DNA of 64,000 bases from Saturnia japonica (GCA_033032175.1 CM065311.1:3093190-3157189); one strand, 5' to 3'; counted from the first letter of the stretch, positions 51,930-64,000 are shown. The notes: generated by a model not told the origin, from the sequence alone. Numbers and translations: made by a program.

Positions 51930-54501
51930 GACCTAACACTATTACCTAAAAAAAAATTTATTAGTCTTACTAAGTCTAAAACACGGTACGACTAATTTAT
52001 CTCTTTTTCTAGTATTAACATTGTGGTGATTTTTGACAAAATCCAGCTTGTCTAAGTTTTTACGAACATACATTAATTTATCAAAGATGTATTGGGAGGG
52101 TAAAGTTAAAATACTAAATTCCTGGAACTTGTTCTTTAGTGATTCGCGGGGTCTCATATTGTAAATTGCTCGAACTGCCCGCCTTTGTAATATAAATATA
52201 GTATCTATCCAACAGCAAAATAAAGACATTAAGCTATGAAAGAAGCGAAGTAGACTAACCTCGCAGTGACAATATCTGTTAACTGGCGAATCTTGCGTAC
52301 TGCGAATGCAGCAGAACTTAATCTTACCGCCAAAGTTTTAATATGCGGACCCAACTATAATTTTGATTCAATCGTAATGCCCAAGAAGACAGTACTATCA
52401 ACTAAGCCTACTAAATTCCCTTCTATGATACTACTATTTTCACTCTGAATACAAGTGAAGTGTGGTCTGTGGTACTGTGGTCAACGCAGTCGAAGGCCTT
52501 TGAGAGATCACACCGATTGCATCCTGCGACTCCTCCCGAGCCCGATATTATATGACTTAGCAGCGTTGCATCAACGTCAGTGGTTGATTTACATTTTGTG
52601 AAACCATATTGCCGACCATCCAATATCTTTTGTGCTTTCAAATATTGTACTAGCTGCTTGAGCATAATTTTCTCGAAAATCTTACTAATCGACGGAAGTA
52701 CAGAAATTGGGTCTATAATTTCCAAGCTTACTTCTACAACCTGATTTAAACAGAGGAACTACTTTACTTATTTTCATTAAATTAGGGAAAGTCCCTGTTT
52801 TTATACACTGATTGGAATGAACTACGATTACTGACATACCCCAAGTATCTTCAGTATATTTTAAGTTTAATTGTTTCAAAGTTCTTATTATTTCACATGC
52901 ACTAACAGATGTAAAAGAAAATTTAGAATCCACAGGTGTAAAGAGATTATCCAAAAGTGATGCAGTACCTTGGGGTGATGATACAATTTTTTTGTTCCTG
53001 CTAAGGTTATATTTATGAAATAATCCTGGAAAACAGTTACTACCTCTAAACTGTTTGAGGTATGTACTCCTTCGACGTTTAGATTAAGCGAATTATAACT
53101 TTTCCTATCTTTTCCAGTTTCTTTATTTATTATATGCCAAAGAGTTTTAGTACTATTACTAGATTTAAGAACTTTATTTCTTAAAGATATCGCTTTTGCA
53201 ATTCCACAAAAACGTTTAAATATTTCTGAATAATCTCTAACATAAGCATGAAATGAATCACTAGTTGTCAATGATTTCCTATAATATAAATCATATAAAC
53301 TTCCTCGTTAGCCTAGTGGCTACTTAGTGGTACTTTTTATAATTCCTTTGGTTGCCCATTCACTAAAAAATATTTTTTTCTAACACTAATAACCCTTGTT
53401 GGACAATGTTTACTAAATTCAGTGCTTATGATATTAAACAAGCTGCCGTAGTTAGTATTTGGATATATATCGTCTAAAACCTCTGCAGATAATTGCAGTT
53501 TAATGCTATCATTTAAACGATCTAATCTAGTGCCTGATATAAGTCTAACCGTTCTCTTACAATCACTGCTAGGTCTGCAACAGTTTATTTCAACAAGTTG
53601 ACCTTTATGGTCAGACCGTATCCCAGTAATAATGCTTTTACTAATGATTTTGTGTTTACTACATACAGTTATGGGACGTGGTTCTGGTTGGTTCATTAAA
53701 AAGCGGATCAAAGTTAAACGACTTAATCCGGCGACGAATTAAAAATATCTATATTAAAGTCATCACAGACTAAAACTGACTTATTGATATTAAATATTGT
53801 CGTTAATATTTCCTCCATAGTTTTTAAAAATAGTAATATGTTTGATGATGGAGGTCTGTAAACACATAATACAATTAATCCATGGATCTCGGCACAAGCC
53901 ACTTCACAAATGCGGTCTATTTAGAGACTACATAAATCTTTTCGGTCTTTAAATTTTATATTATTATTGGTTAATATGATACAACCCCCACCGACAGCTA
54001 TTGTACGATTATAAACACTAGCAACTGAAAAGTGTGGTATATTAAATATCATCTTATCAGGTTTAAGTTAGGTTTCTCTAGAACATAATATACCTAGTCT
54101 CTCTCTGCGTAATAATAATTCTATATCTAATATTTTGCCTGAGAAGCGATTGATATTTTGATGGTATACTGTTATGTTACCCTGCTCCTTTGTCATATTA
54201 ACTGGTTTAAAAATTTAATCGCAGTACCATTAGTCGAACTATATGACACTGCTGAGTCACTTATCAGATTTATGTTATACGCTATCAATGTAGCTATATC
54301 ACGTTTTTAGTTTTTGGGAAGAAACATACTTTCCCGAGTTAACATAAAATTATTAATATCAAAAAATACAAATTTGTCACTGTGACGACATGTCAGATTA
54401 TGTAGACAATTATTTAACATCTGAAAGTTATTATTTTTTTGTTTAAGGGATATGGCATATGGAAAAGCACATATCATTATTTTTCCCACATCCAATTTCA
54501 A
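51930..54501 (-). pseudogene. CR1/Jockey-type LINE, degraded, near full length
   Basis: Minus-strand pieces in order. Near 53700-54090: endonuclease domain, with 'YRPPSSNILLFLKTMEEIL' and 'SVLVCDDFNID'. At 52888-53711: linker ('TKTLWHIINKETGKDRKSYN'). At 52423-52954: reverse transcriptase ('VPLFKSGCRSKLGNYRP', 'ISVLPSISKIFEKIMLKQLV', 'DGRQYGFTKCKSTTD', 'DLSKAFDCVDH'). At 51942-52229: C-terminal tail ('LQRRAVRAIYNM', 'FQEFSILTLPSQYIF'). Frameshifts and stops break it at every domain. The catalytic 'ADD' box was not found, so part of the RT is deleted around 52260-52430. Clade is between CR1 and Jockey and not resolved by eye. Confidence 0.75.
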
Positions 54502-55029
54502 CAGGTTTTCTGATGACTTAAATAAATCATTTTTTTATACCTAAAGTATTCCCTATTAAAATTACAATATTACATTGTTTGTCAAAATCAGTGTTCAAAA
54601 TTTTATCAATAATTTGATTGTAAGTTGCACCTGGCATACAATAATTAATAATTCTTCCTTTCAGCCACTGGGTTAACATCGACCCTTACCTTTTCTGTCA
54701 CTAAAACTATAGATTTCTATACAGCATTGACATCAGCACCTCCATGGCTTAGAGAATTATTACTAATATTTGATTTATTCCAATTTAAAACCCGTTCATA
54801 TTGTAAAGACTGGTCTAAATCTGGCTTAGCTGGTTCAGGAAGTATATGAACAACGATAATAATATATTGAAACTCTTATTGGCCTAATATTGAAACAAAA
54901 TGGTATAGGTAATAAGAGCATTATAAATATATATTTGAGGATATAATGTGATCATATCTCGTTATGTAAATTCGGAATCTTGTTCTTGTTGGACCGTAGT
55001 CTTAAACAATATAATATAAAGGTTCTCAG
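54502..55029. other. Probable 5' part of the LINE and intron DNA
   Basis: On the minus strand, open fragments upstream of the endonuclease (for example near 54660-54800) may belong to the LINE 5' region. Otherwise nothing is recognised. Confidence 0.3.
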
Positions 55030-55507
55030 TAGTGGCGGTGCTAGGCGTCGCGTCGCGTCGGCGACGGCCTCGCGCTTATTCCTCGCAAAAATAGCATAAC
55101 TAAACTTAAAAATGTCATTTAAAGTTTAATCATCCATATTAATTTTATTAAGATATATAAAATAATACATGTAATATATTTTTCAAATTGCCCAATAATC
55201 ATACTATAATATCAAGGGGAACATATCAGGAATCTGGCACTAAATTAAAAAAAAAAAAAAAAAAAAATCGTTTATTCTTTACCGATTTTAATGAAATTTT
55301 GTTTAAGGCAAGTATAAATCATTCCATAATTGATTAGCTATAGGAGTTGGCAAAAATATTTTTAAAATGAAAAAAAAAAAATTATAATTATCATTCACTT
55401 AGCAATTTAACTTCAGTCTCATTCTATTTATAGTTTTCATTCTGCCTGGGAAATGAAAGAGGCCTCGCAATGCGGATGTCGCCGCAGTTGGTCTAGCGCC
55501 GCCACTG
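55030..55507. mobile_element. hAT-type MITE, 478 bp
   Basis: Ends 'TAGTGGCGGTGCTAGGCGTC' (left) and, from the right, 'CAGTGGCGGCGCTAGACCAA'. It is flanked by the perfect 8 bp direct repeat GTTCTCAG (55022-55029 and 55508-55515). The interior is AT-rich and non-coding, with a long A run near 55249. Confidence 0.85.
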
Positions 55508-56584
55508 GTTCTCAGTGATAATAATAATATAAAACAATCGCAATCGCAGGTGCATCGCAATAGAATTGTTAAGTCATGGCGTCACTATATAAATCAAAGA
55601 TTCTGTAAAATGAATTTTCTTTTTTTTGGATATGGCACCGTGATAATAGATGCAGTAAGATTGTGTCGTTGTGTTGTGAATATGTATGTATTAAAAACCC
55701 TTTCGAATCCGAAAAGGGTATATGGGTACCCCCCTATGACATTACCAAAAAAAAAACAAAATTTTATTTATTATGGAAATAAATATGTTATTGCGATTTA
55801 AAATTAACATATTTAGTTTCCCTAAAATGTAGGGAATTTTTAAAACGTGATAATAACGTCGCCAACCTCGGCGCGGCGCGTGGCGCAGCGATACGTTTGA
55901 TGGTATGGCGGTACCCTACGCCGCGCTGTCTGTATTGCCATGTAAGATTCTTCATTTAACTAAATGTTTTTACATTTTATTAGGGGTATTTTTTTTACTT
56001 ATAATCTGAGATAGATAACATAAGCAGAATATAATCTTGATATCTAGTTACACCTTCACGGATCCGAAGGGGTTTTTAATACACACTGTATATATGTACC
56101 TACCGCAAAAGATATAAGTAAATAACTTAACGCTATGTCAACATTCTCTTTTAATACTAGAGATGTAGTGGTTTTCCTGTTGTTAAAGTGTATACTTAAG
56201 CACGTAAATTACATACATACATTAAAGGTATGTATAATCAGGAGTAAATTCATAATTTTGACAAATCATTTCTTTTTTTGAAAGCACTGACTATTGTTTT
56301 CAAATGAGCCTTTTCACTTTTTTTATCATTTTTTTTGGTATTTTGCAAATGCAGTAGCAGAATAACTAATTATCGATTTCAAAAAGGCAAATTCAGATTA
56401 TGATTTAGATTATGGCTGGTACTAAATAGAAATTCGCAATTTGAGGCTAATATTTAGCGATTTTTGTATCATTTTGCCAAAGCCTTCTGAGGCTTCAGGG
56501 CCCCTAGGGCTAGCAGTGTAGTCAGATCGTTTTGCTCTTGCGAAAGAGTTACGCTGGAGGCGGGTGTGAGATAGTGATATTCTC
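55508..56584. other. Intron 1 DNA, small repeat fragment
   Basis: AT-rich. 'cctcggcgcggcgcgtggcg' near 55866 is a GC-rich island of about 70 bp of unknown origin. 56480-56520 holds a piece of the 'ggcttcagggccccta' repeat. No gene. Confidence 0.35.
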
Positions 56585-56748
56585 GAGTAGTGTAGTCCAA
56601 CCGTTTCGGAGTGATTACCCGGGACAGACAGACAAAATTTTTTAATTTGTTGTAAGTACCGTATATGCTTACTTTCATATGCATTTAGTAAAAAGCTGTT
56701 ATTTTGACATTACAAACAGACACTTCAATTTTATTTATTTATATAGAT
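56585..56748 (+). repeat. GCCCGCGG-family repeat, 3' part
   Basis: 'gtccaaccgtttcggagtga', 'gggacagacagacaaaattt' and 'gacattacaaacagacactt' with an AT tail. Only the last third of the family is present. Confidence 0.7.
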
Positions 56749-58732
56749 AGTTTTTCTGTTGTAATTTTAAAGTTTTTTACTTCAGTTTGATAACAATGAC
56801 GCAAGATTAGTATCAAGATTGGCGGAATATCGATTCGATGTCCAGGGGTTCCCAAGCTTGCCCAGCAATAATCGAATCACTCAGATTAAGATTGCACAAC
56901 CTGCATAACCAGGTTCAAGGGTCGAGCTCAAATAGTACTTATGTGTTAGCGTATAACATTTATCTTATTAGTTCGGATTTCAGTTTTAACAACGCTCGTT
57001 TGAATGCTTTGACACAGGTAACGAATTTTTTCAATTTCTTTGACATAGGCATATCATTACGATTTTTTGACTAGAGATATGCAATGACAATAAGTCTACA
57101 TCGAATAAAGAAAGAAATAACTCCTATTTTCAAATTGCTAACGTTCGCGTGATAATAATATACCTATTACACTTGTATTATAGGAGTGAAACTGCTAGTA
57201 GAAGCTAGTTATAACTATGCACTTAATACTAATTTTGTCAGCATGACTTAACATATTAAAGGTAAACAAACATGAGCGACTACCGTACTTAATTAAGACT
57301 TTAGCTATTTTTACTGATGAACATATACAAACTTTACACTGGAATCTGTGTTATTTCTAATTCTTTAATTGTAGAGACTTTTCTGCAAATCGCATATTAT
57401 GTCTGCTTCATAGAAGCATCAAATATCTATTGTTTTTACCTGACTGCGAAAAAGGAGGGTTATGTTTTTCGAACGTATGTTGGCATGTATGTATCTACTA
57501 CGTACTTTTGGCACGCTGTGTAGTCTAAACGGCTTATTAGATTTTAACATACGGGTGTCTTTACATTCGACATAATTGTGGTATGTGTAATTGAATGTAA
57601 TGTGTAGTTAATATATGTATGTAAGTGTGGTGTAATAATGATATAGGTTATATATAATATTTAAGCACGACGTCTGAGAATCAAATAAAAAGTCTAAATA
57701 AAAAATATATTTTATTTTGTTGCAGTCGGGTTTTTTGTTTATTTTTTAATAATTTAGCTTGTCTTAACTAAAAATAACATGCAATTGATTTGAACATAAC
57801 TACTAGCCGTCACATCGGTGGACGTATCATTTATTATCTTATTATATACATTCAAACGTAGGTACCTAGTTGTGTGTTCAAATATTCTTAGTACGGTATA
57901 GTGGACGGTAGTGCTTACGTGCATAAGAATACACGTATCTTGAGTTTTACACAACTAACTGCTTTGATCATTAAATAATATAATTGAAACGTGTTTTGCG
58001 AACAATATAATAATGAATAATTATGATAAAGTATGCGGGATCGTTTATTACAGGTTTGGTGTACACACACAGAAATAACACTTTAGTACGTTATTTTTTC
58101 TCCAAATTGATAATTTGCCATTGGCCTTGTCGACTTTACAGGGTCTTGAATACATACATACCTAAAGTTAATATTATTCAGCAATTATTTTCACCGTACT
58201 GTAGTCTAGACTACAATTATACTTAAGGAGCTTTTTATGAGTAATACAACAAGGTAAATAGAAAAAACCATTGCAATGAACCCAAACACGATAGCTTCAG
58301 TACTGTGTATTGGTGAGGTTTTGGGCACATTTCATACAGCATCAGGTGAAGGTTACCATGTTCTTCTCATATCATTGAAATAATATAATACCAATTTTCG
58401 ACTTGATCAGACATGTGGAATACGCTCATAACCATTTATGAACTAGAAAAGTAGTGATAATTTTGAAACGTCTGAACAGATTTTTTTATCATGGCTAAGA
58501 AAAATCTCGATCAAGTCACCTTCAAATAATTAAAAAAAATCAATTCAGCCCTTTAGGAGCTACGATGCCACGACAGGCATCAAGCCTGGTAAAGCTGTAA
58601 AAGCCATCAGCGGCTCTGTTTTTAGATAGGGCTCCTAAGGCTAACAGTAAGGTAAGGTAAGTTTCATTTGTTTCGTGTTTGAAAACTATCACAACTTCTT
58701 GGTTGATTCTTAAATAGGTAAAGAATACATAC
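56749..58732. other. Intron 1 DNA next to exon 1
   Basis: AT-rich. 58560-58645 carries another copy of the 'aagctgtaaaagccatcagc' repeat. No other feature supported. Confidence 0.3.
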
Positions 58733-59027
58733 CGAATGTTTTTTTGCATATAGCCATACAAGAGACTAGCAGGCCGCTCAACGTCATCATTACAATAAGC
58801 AACAGGCCCCAGTTGGTGAGGAAGACCAACCAGTAAGGGGTTGGGGACACGACGATCGACCACACTAGGATAGCCATCGTAATCGTCGCTAGCACCAACC
58901 GCAGTATCAGCATAGGGACCGAAGACTCGCCCCGCTGCCATGACGATGTTGAAAAATCACTCAACTTGTCATGAGACGACACCCACAAATCCGACAGTGT
59001 TACACTATTCCTAAAAAGTTTCACCAT
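58733..59027 (-). CDS. rost: Rolling stone-like protein, exon 1 (N terminus)
   Basis: Starts at ATG 59025-59027 ('MVKLFRNSVTLSDLW'). An in-frame stop lies upstream at 59052-59054, and no ATG lies between them. Encodes 98 residues and ends with donor GTATGT in phase 1. Features: an N-terminal polar region ending in 'STSSWQRGES' (the family's 'SxWQ' signature), then two membrane segments, 'MLILRLVLATITMAILVWSI' and 'FLTNWGLLLIVMMTLSGLLV', the latter with the family's 'LTNWG' motif. It joins exon 2 across a 22.6 kb intron, which is the weakest step of the model. Sequence pattern and phase support it, but transcript evidence is not available here. Confidence 0.86.
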
Positions 59028-59164
59028 ATCGATCACGCAACACAGAAACACTTATTACCTAAAATATAATATTATTTATCAGATAAAAGTTTACGATAAC
59101 ATCTGTTTCGGAAAGCGAACCGCGGAAGAGTGAACCGTGAGACTCGTGAGAGTACGAGCGGACC

Positions 59165-59205
59165 TTATCTATTGAATCATTATCATTGTCATATATATAA
59201 GTTAT
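59165..59205 (-). promoter_or_regulatory. Possible core promoter of the rost-like gene
   Basis: A TATA-like 'cttatatatatga' on the minus strand (about 59191-59203) lies 165 bp upstream of the start codon. Beyond it, 59260-59420 is the most GC-rich stretch in this part of the window. This is inference from position and motif only. Confidence 0.3.
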
Positions 59206-61255
59206 AGTATCTTTTACAAACTCAAATGAGTTGGGTTTTTATTTACGAAAAGGGTAGTTAATGTTTCGCGAGCGCGACTGCACACAGTCTACGATCGGCT
59301 GCGTAGTGATCGGTTGCGGCCGGCCGGTGGCGGTTCTACGGCGAACTGGTTGGTTGCGATGGTTTGCGATGGCGTCCTCGACCGTGCTGGTAAATCCGCA
59401 ACACCTCGCAACGAATTTGCGCAAACAATCTCACTTATGTAACCGCTGGTTTTCTAAATTCAAACTGGTTCATGGGCGGATGGATATACCAATATTTACA
59501 ATAATTAAAGCCCAACTCCAACGATCCCGCTCCAACGATTATGGCTGTTAATTGTTTTAAACAGTCATTGTTATTGGCACCCTTAATTAAAATTTATTTT
59601 AAAAATACAAATTTTGAGTTTTCAGCGGGATCTTGAGCTGCCATGTTGTAGTCTTTATTTTAAATCATTCCCTTAAGAGTCTTTGACCCTATATTATGTA
59701 ATATTAGTGACATTTCGCGCGATATAGTTATTGTGCATACGTGTAGTGCATTATAAATATAAACTGGAAAGATGCATTTTGAGATGTCACAAAAACTTCC
59801 TAGATAGTTCTAACAAGTGAACCACCATCTTGTTAGACTCATTCTAAATATTAGAAAATACTACAAAGGCTTTTAAAAACATTGACACTGTTTAGTGCCT
59901 TTTGCGGCTCCAAATCAAGAAGAAGAAATACATTTTTTAAGTTATACCAATAATACACCAGACGTCAGTATTATTTAGAATCTATCACTAAACTGTCGAT
60001 TTATAACTAATTTTATCGTAACTCAAAATATTGGGTACCTAATTAATGTGTTTTGAAATATAATTGTTAGGTACTTATCATATTATGTAAAACTATTTTA
60101 AAATGTGAATTATTGGTAAACTTTAACTAAGATACCAACAATGTAGGGAATTATACCTGCAACCTAAGTACGTGTTTAAAATCCTTGACCGCTTTATTGC
60201 CCAGGCGATCATTGTTATAATCGATTCTTTGTTTGAATTTACTTCCTAAAAATCCTTAGATTAGCGGTAACAAAAACCTTTAAAGAATACTTGAATCGGT
60301 AATCTATATAAAATATTTCACAAATCGGTAGTTAATAAGTTCAATACCACGATTGCCTTCACCTAGACAACTACTTTTTTGTTTTTGTTTATCTACTTTA
60401 TTACTAGTTTTCATTGTCGTAACTTGATAAGGTGTCTATTACTGCACCTACTAAAGGAAGGACAAATAAAACTGCCACGAATGTATGAACTATTATTTAA
60501 AGTGAAATGGTGTACAAAAGATGGAGGAATTAATTATCTTTGCTTATCGTGGCAGAATTACAGGATTTACTTTAGAGAATGGAAAGTTTGTATAAATATT
60601 TCCTGAAAAATATTTCTAAATAGAAAGAAAATTTTATAAAACCTTAGTTTGTTAGGCCATGTAATGGCGGTGGAATAAAGTTTAAAATTTTGAAATTGGT
60701 CAAAAAAGTGCTTTGGTTGTGAATCGGGAGGGGCAATAGCACCCATTTCCTCCTTTATCTACACCTTGATACGGCTGTGGTACAGGCCTGTAATATATAA
60801 TAAATAACAATACATACATTACATACAGGTAGCTGTTGACATCTACAAGTAAGAAATGATTTTTCTGGATATACCTAACTTCGAATTCTTTATATTTATT
60901 TTTAGGTGCTTCGGTGTAATTAGTGGTTAATCTCACACACGGCGATTTGATTCCAAATTAAACATAGCTTGTACTATAGTAACGAAACAACAGATATACA
61001 TACATATTACACTCATAGATATATAACAGTAGGTAACAGAATTAATAAAAATGCTCATCACATGTAGTCGACTTCAGATCGAACCCGACATCCCTCGGGT
61101 TAATAAAACGGCTTACTACCTGCTTATTAAATATGTTTCTGCTTACGTTGCTTTGCAAAGTTTTGTGTGACGAAGTACTTATCGTATAAGATGTCTGTTT
61201 AAGATATTAGTTATCTATAACAAAACTCATATTATTTATAAATACATATATAAAA
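59206..61255. other. Intergenic DNA between rost-like paralogues
   Basis: GC-rich patch at 59260-59420, then AT-rich DNA. Open frames on both strands in the GC-rich patch have no recognisable product. 61048-61105 has a B-box-like 'gggttcgatct' on the minus strand and may be a SINE remnant. Confidence 0.3.
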
Positions 61256-61445
61256 ATCTGTTAGTGGTTCTATAACTTCTGAACGACTTGACCGATTCAG
61301 CTCATATTTAAATCGTATATTTTTTTATCAGAACTACGTCTACAGAACCAGTTTGTCCTATATGTAATAATCTTGTTTGCATCTGTTAGTGATTATATAT
61401 CTTCCGAACGACTTCACCGATTGAGCTCATATTTAAGTAATATAT
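61256..61445 (+). repeat. Direct duplication, ~65 bp units
   Basis: 'aatctgttagtggttctata' with 'gacttgaccgattcagctca' (from about 61255) recurs as 'catctgttagtgattatata' with 'gacttcaccgattgagctca' (from about 61380). The units are spaced about 125 bp apart. Confidence 0.65.
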
Positions 61446-63645
61446 TTGTTTTACCAAGACTATGGTTTATAGATATGTAGAATCCGATAGGTGGCGCTGT
61501 AGTCGAGCCATTAACTGCCAGAAAAGGCAGAATTACGTCTGCCGGCCCAGCTAATATATATTATGTTATGTACATAATTGGTTTGGAAACAGCTCTAATG
61601 ATTTAGATGAAATTTTGTATTTAACTAATGTTTTACTTTTCAAGTTTACGTAGCTAGGTGTCATTATCTTGCAAGACACTGAGCACAGCTCGGTCTCCCG
61701 CATAGTTAAAGATAAAACTTAGTTCCCATAAAACCTAGTTCAACTTAGTTACCATAAAATTATTGAAATAATTTCAAAACTAATTAAATAAAACTTACGT
61801 GTATTTGACGATGCCCAAATACATCTCAATTAATTCAAATTATTATTATTCTAATGTTCATTGTAATCTTATTATTACTAAATTGATGTTACTGGTAAAT
61901 CTATTCCTTGTTATTACACGCTTGTGTTTTGACATGCTATGGGAAAATATGTCAACGTGATAGTTTTTTTATTCTAAAAATTCCCACCTCATTTAATAAA
62001 ATTGATAAACGGACTTTTATAAAACGTTACTGTTATAAAGAAACACACGTTTCGGAGTTTAGAGATGTGAGATTACTTACCTATTGTGTATCTCAAACAG
62101 GTTAATCTCTTGTAATACTGATCTGACTATAAAACATATTTCAATAATCTATAGAAATCTACATTCGGGCTTGTATATGTTATTCTGTACTAATTTTAAA
62201 GTTCACACGTGCGAAGCCGCAGGCGCAACTTATTATTCAAATAAGATAATGTATGAGTGAAACGAAATTGCAAGCTTCTACAGTAGGTTTTGGTGGTGTA
62301 GAAATTTTTCGTTATTTATTTTTATTATGAAACAAGTTATAGTATTTGATAATATTAACTTAAACTTAAGAATATTGATAAAAAATCAAAATATCGTATA
62401 TATTTACAGGTTAAAAATATTATAAAATTTACATAAGAAAATAAACTATGTAATTATATAATTAGTCTTTTCTTATGTGAATAATAAGGAAGCACGACAA
62501 AAATGTATCTAAATTAGCTTTAAACGTAGTTGAAGAATTAAGGAAAATGAATTCAAGGTGGAGCATATTTTTATTATTTCTGTCGTTTCGTCTAAATGTG
62601 GAATAACTCGTGACTAAGCAATGAATGCCTTTGCAAATTCCACAAATGACTCCACTTTGGATTGTTGTAAAATGAATTGATTACTAAACCTAAAGGAACC
62701 ACCTATACGATCGAATGTATCGCTAAGAGTTCGTCCTGCTATCGTTGAATCATCTCCACAAGACGATTATTCTTCCGTCCGCGTATCGTCGCGACTTGTT
62801 TGCGTTTTCCTCGTCAATGTCACCCGTCACATCACTCGCATCACCGCGATTGTATCGCCGTGTGGAGACATGTTCACAGACTTGTTATAGAATGAAGTGA
62901 CAGGACAATAGTATCGCCGCGATAAACTCGCGTGTGGAGGTGACGCTTAAGTATTAAGCACAGAAAACTAGTTTGCGATGTTTTAAAAGCCATTTTCCTG
63001 ATACCAGTAAGCCTAGTATTGGAAATGTACATTAGCTCGCATCGTGAGATGGCGGTTGTTTATTAGAATATTAACTGTGTATCGCAGCAATAGCTTCGAG
63101 AGGGTTTGATTCTCGATTAATTGAATTAAGGGCCCAGCACATATTTCGCGAACCTTCTCGAACCACCTAGACTCTATGAGTCTTGTACTGTGGCATAAGC
63201 AATTGATTCGATTATTCGAGTATGAACATCGTTTTCAATTTTAGTTTAAAGGTAGTTGAAACGATTACATTGACTAATTTATAAAAAAAAAACAACACTT
63301 GCACCTTCTTAATGTTTATTAGAAATAATCATAGAACGTCTAAATATTAGTCATTCTCTGATTACAATAAATTAAATAAAATCTAAGATTATTATAAATA
63401 AGTTAACAATTAATTCTTAAAACTCGTATTCTGTGGGTACGTATCGTTCACGAGTAATTTTAAATTAAATCTATAATATAAAATAAAATATCATATTAAA
63501 GATTATTGATGAAATGAATTTATCTTTACATGACTTTTCAGTCTAAAAATGCACCACCACTTGTATGCGCCTTAATTTTATAAAAAAAAATTTTTTCAAG
63601 AATAGGTAACGTTGTTTCCAAAATCTTACGTTTATGTGAAAGATA
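61446..63645. other. Intergenic DNA, no gene seen
   Basis: AT-rich. 62205-62230 is a short inverted piece of the GCCCGCGG family. 62770-62950 is richer in 'cgtcgcga' and 'gtcaccc' motifs, with short inverted pairings ('cgcgtgtggaggtgacg' against 'cgtcaatgtcaccc'), perhaps a MITE remnant. Confidence 0.35.
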
Positions 63646-63865
63646 TTACGTTTGTGCTTGCATGGGTCTTCGTAAAGGTACTTCTTCTGCTTTAACACCG
63701 AGGGCAGCTCTCATAAACCACTTGGAAACAGCATCGCGACCGTTTGCGAGGCACACGATAAACGAATGCAGTAGAATCAGTAAAAGTCCCGTCATGGCGA
63801 CAACTCCAGTTGTTGGACCGGGGTTGGCCCAGTTGACTACAGGGTAGATCCATGGGTCACCTTTC
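63646..63865 (-). CDS. Rolling stone-like paralogue, last coding exon
   Basis: Acceptor 'ttgtttttag' ends at 63866. The exon is 220 nt and enters in phase 2, exactly like exon 4 of the neighbouring gene. It encodes 'KGDPWIYPVVNWANPGPTTG', then the hydrophobic 'VVAMTGLLLILLHSFIVCL', then a polar tail 'RDAVSKWFMRAALGVKAEE' ending 'RRPMQAQT' and TAA (63646-63648). The 'IYPxxxWxxPGxTxGVV' pattern is a rolling stone family signature. The remaining exons should lie at higher coordinates outside the window. The same strand and structure indicate a tandem duplication. Confidence 0.82.
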
Positions 63866-64000
63866 CTAAAAACAATAAATTGTTTAGAACTCGAGAGATG
63901 GTTTTTTTGTGTTTGAATGTGCTAATCCGGCACTCTACTTATCAGATTTGGAAAATTTATTTTGCATTTTTATATCCCATTTATTGAGGAAGGTTAAGGC

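Larger units (their letters stand above)
26835..59027 (-). other. rost: Rolling stone-like gene, full span (4 coding exons)
   Basis: Four minus-strand exons (295, 111, 193 and 220 nt; phases 1, 1, 2) add up to 819 nt: 272 residues plus a stop. That is close to the size I recall for Drosophila Rost. Every internal boundary has GT donors (GTATGT, GTAAGG, GTAAGT) and AG acceptors after pyrimidine runs. The product is a predicted multi-pass membrane protein. In Drosophila, Rost takes part in myoblast fusion; the role of insect homologues is less clear, so function here is inferred from family only. Introns are 22,591, 6,676 and 2,107 bp. Intron 1 holds the BEL/Pao element and most relics of the right half. 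Confidence 0.88.

Noticed and set aside
58540..58941. A 133-codon minus-strand open frame at exon 1
   Set aside because: It overlaps exon 1 of the rost-like gene in another frame and runs through a repeat; the exon frame has the family motifs.
59239..59551. Open frames in the GC-rich patch as a small gene
   Set aside because: Frames are open on both strands because of base composition; no similarity and no splice context supports a product.
1..64000. CRISPR arrays, operons, bacterial ribosome binding sites or rRNA genes
   Set aside because: No regularly spaced repeats, no rRNA-like sequence, and introns with eukaryotic splice sites and transposons throughout.

Overview
This 64 kb window is AT-rich eukaryotic DNA. 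Its repeats point to a moth or butterfly (Lepidoptera): a tRNA-derived SINE with a LINE-like tail, the dispersed repeat opening with 'GCCCGCGGCTTCGCT', and typical lepidopteran jockey/CR1 and RTE-like LINE fragments. Species is not determined.

Host genes. One complete gene can be rebuilt on the minus strand. It is a multi-pass membrane protein of the rolling stone (rost) family, with four coding exons at 58733-59027, 36031-36141, 29162-29354 and 26835-27054. Splice sites are consensus and phases agree, giving 819 nt and 272 residues. Intron 1 is 22.6 kb and is filled with transposons. The last coding exon of a tandem paralogue (63646-63865) has the same length and phase; the rest of that gene lies beyond the right edge. 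A short cytochrome P450-like fragment near 34.7 kb looks dead.

Mobile DNA dominates. At 17722-25555 lies a full-length Ty3/gypsy errantivirus on the plus strand: two 307 bp LTRs with no difference seen by eye, a 4 bp target duplication (AGGT), a tRNA-Ser-type primer site, gag, pol (reached by a -1 shift at an A AAT TTT heptamer), an env with an RIKR cleavage site and membrane anchor, and a polypurine tract. At 36814-43656, inside intron 1 of the rost-like gene, lies a BEL/Pao element. Its 434 bp LTRs differ at one base, but its reading frame is broken by one frameshift and two in-frame stops.

Around these are relics and nests. At 13.6-15.9 kb a jockey RT is split by a hAT-like element, which is split by the GCCCGCGG repeat, which holds a 463 bp solo LTR. 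At 45.8-49.5 kb a hAT-like element with an 8 bp target duplication encloses a LINE end, two mariner fragments and a 275 bp solo-LTR-like element. Other items are hAT derivatives with 8 bp duplications (8718-9053, 11773-12682, 55030-55507), pogo/Tigger derivatives, Tc1 and mariner-like relics, foldback MITEs, and a degraded CR1/Jockey LINE (51.9-54.5 kb).

All coordinates, pairings and identities were read by eye without alignment software. Element classes come from motif recognition and were not checked against a database.
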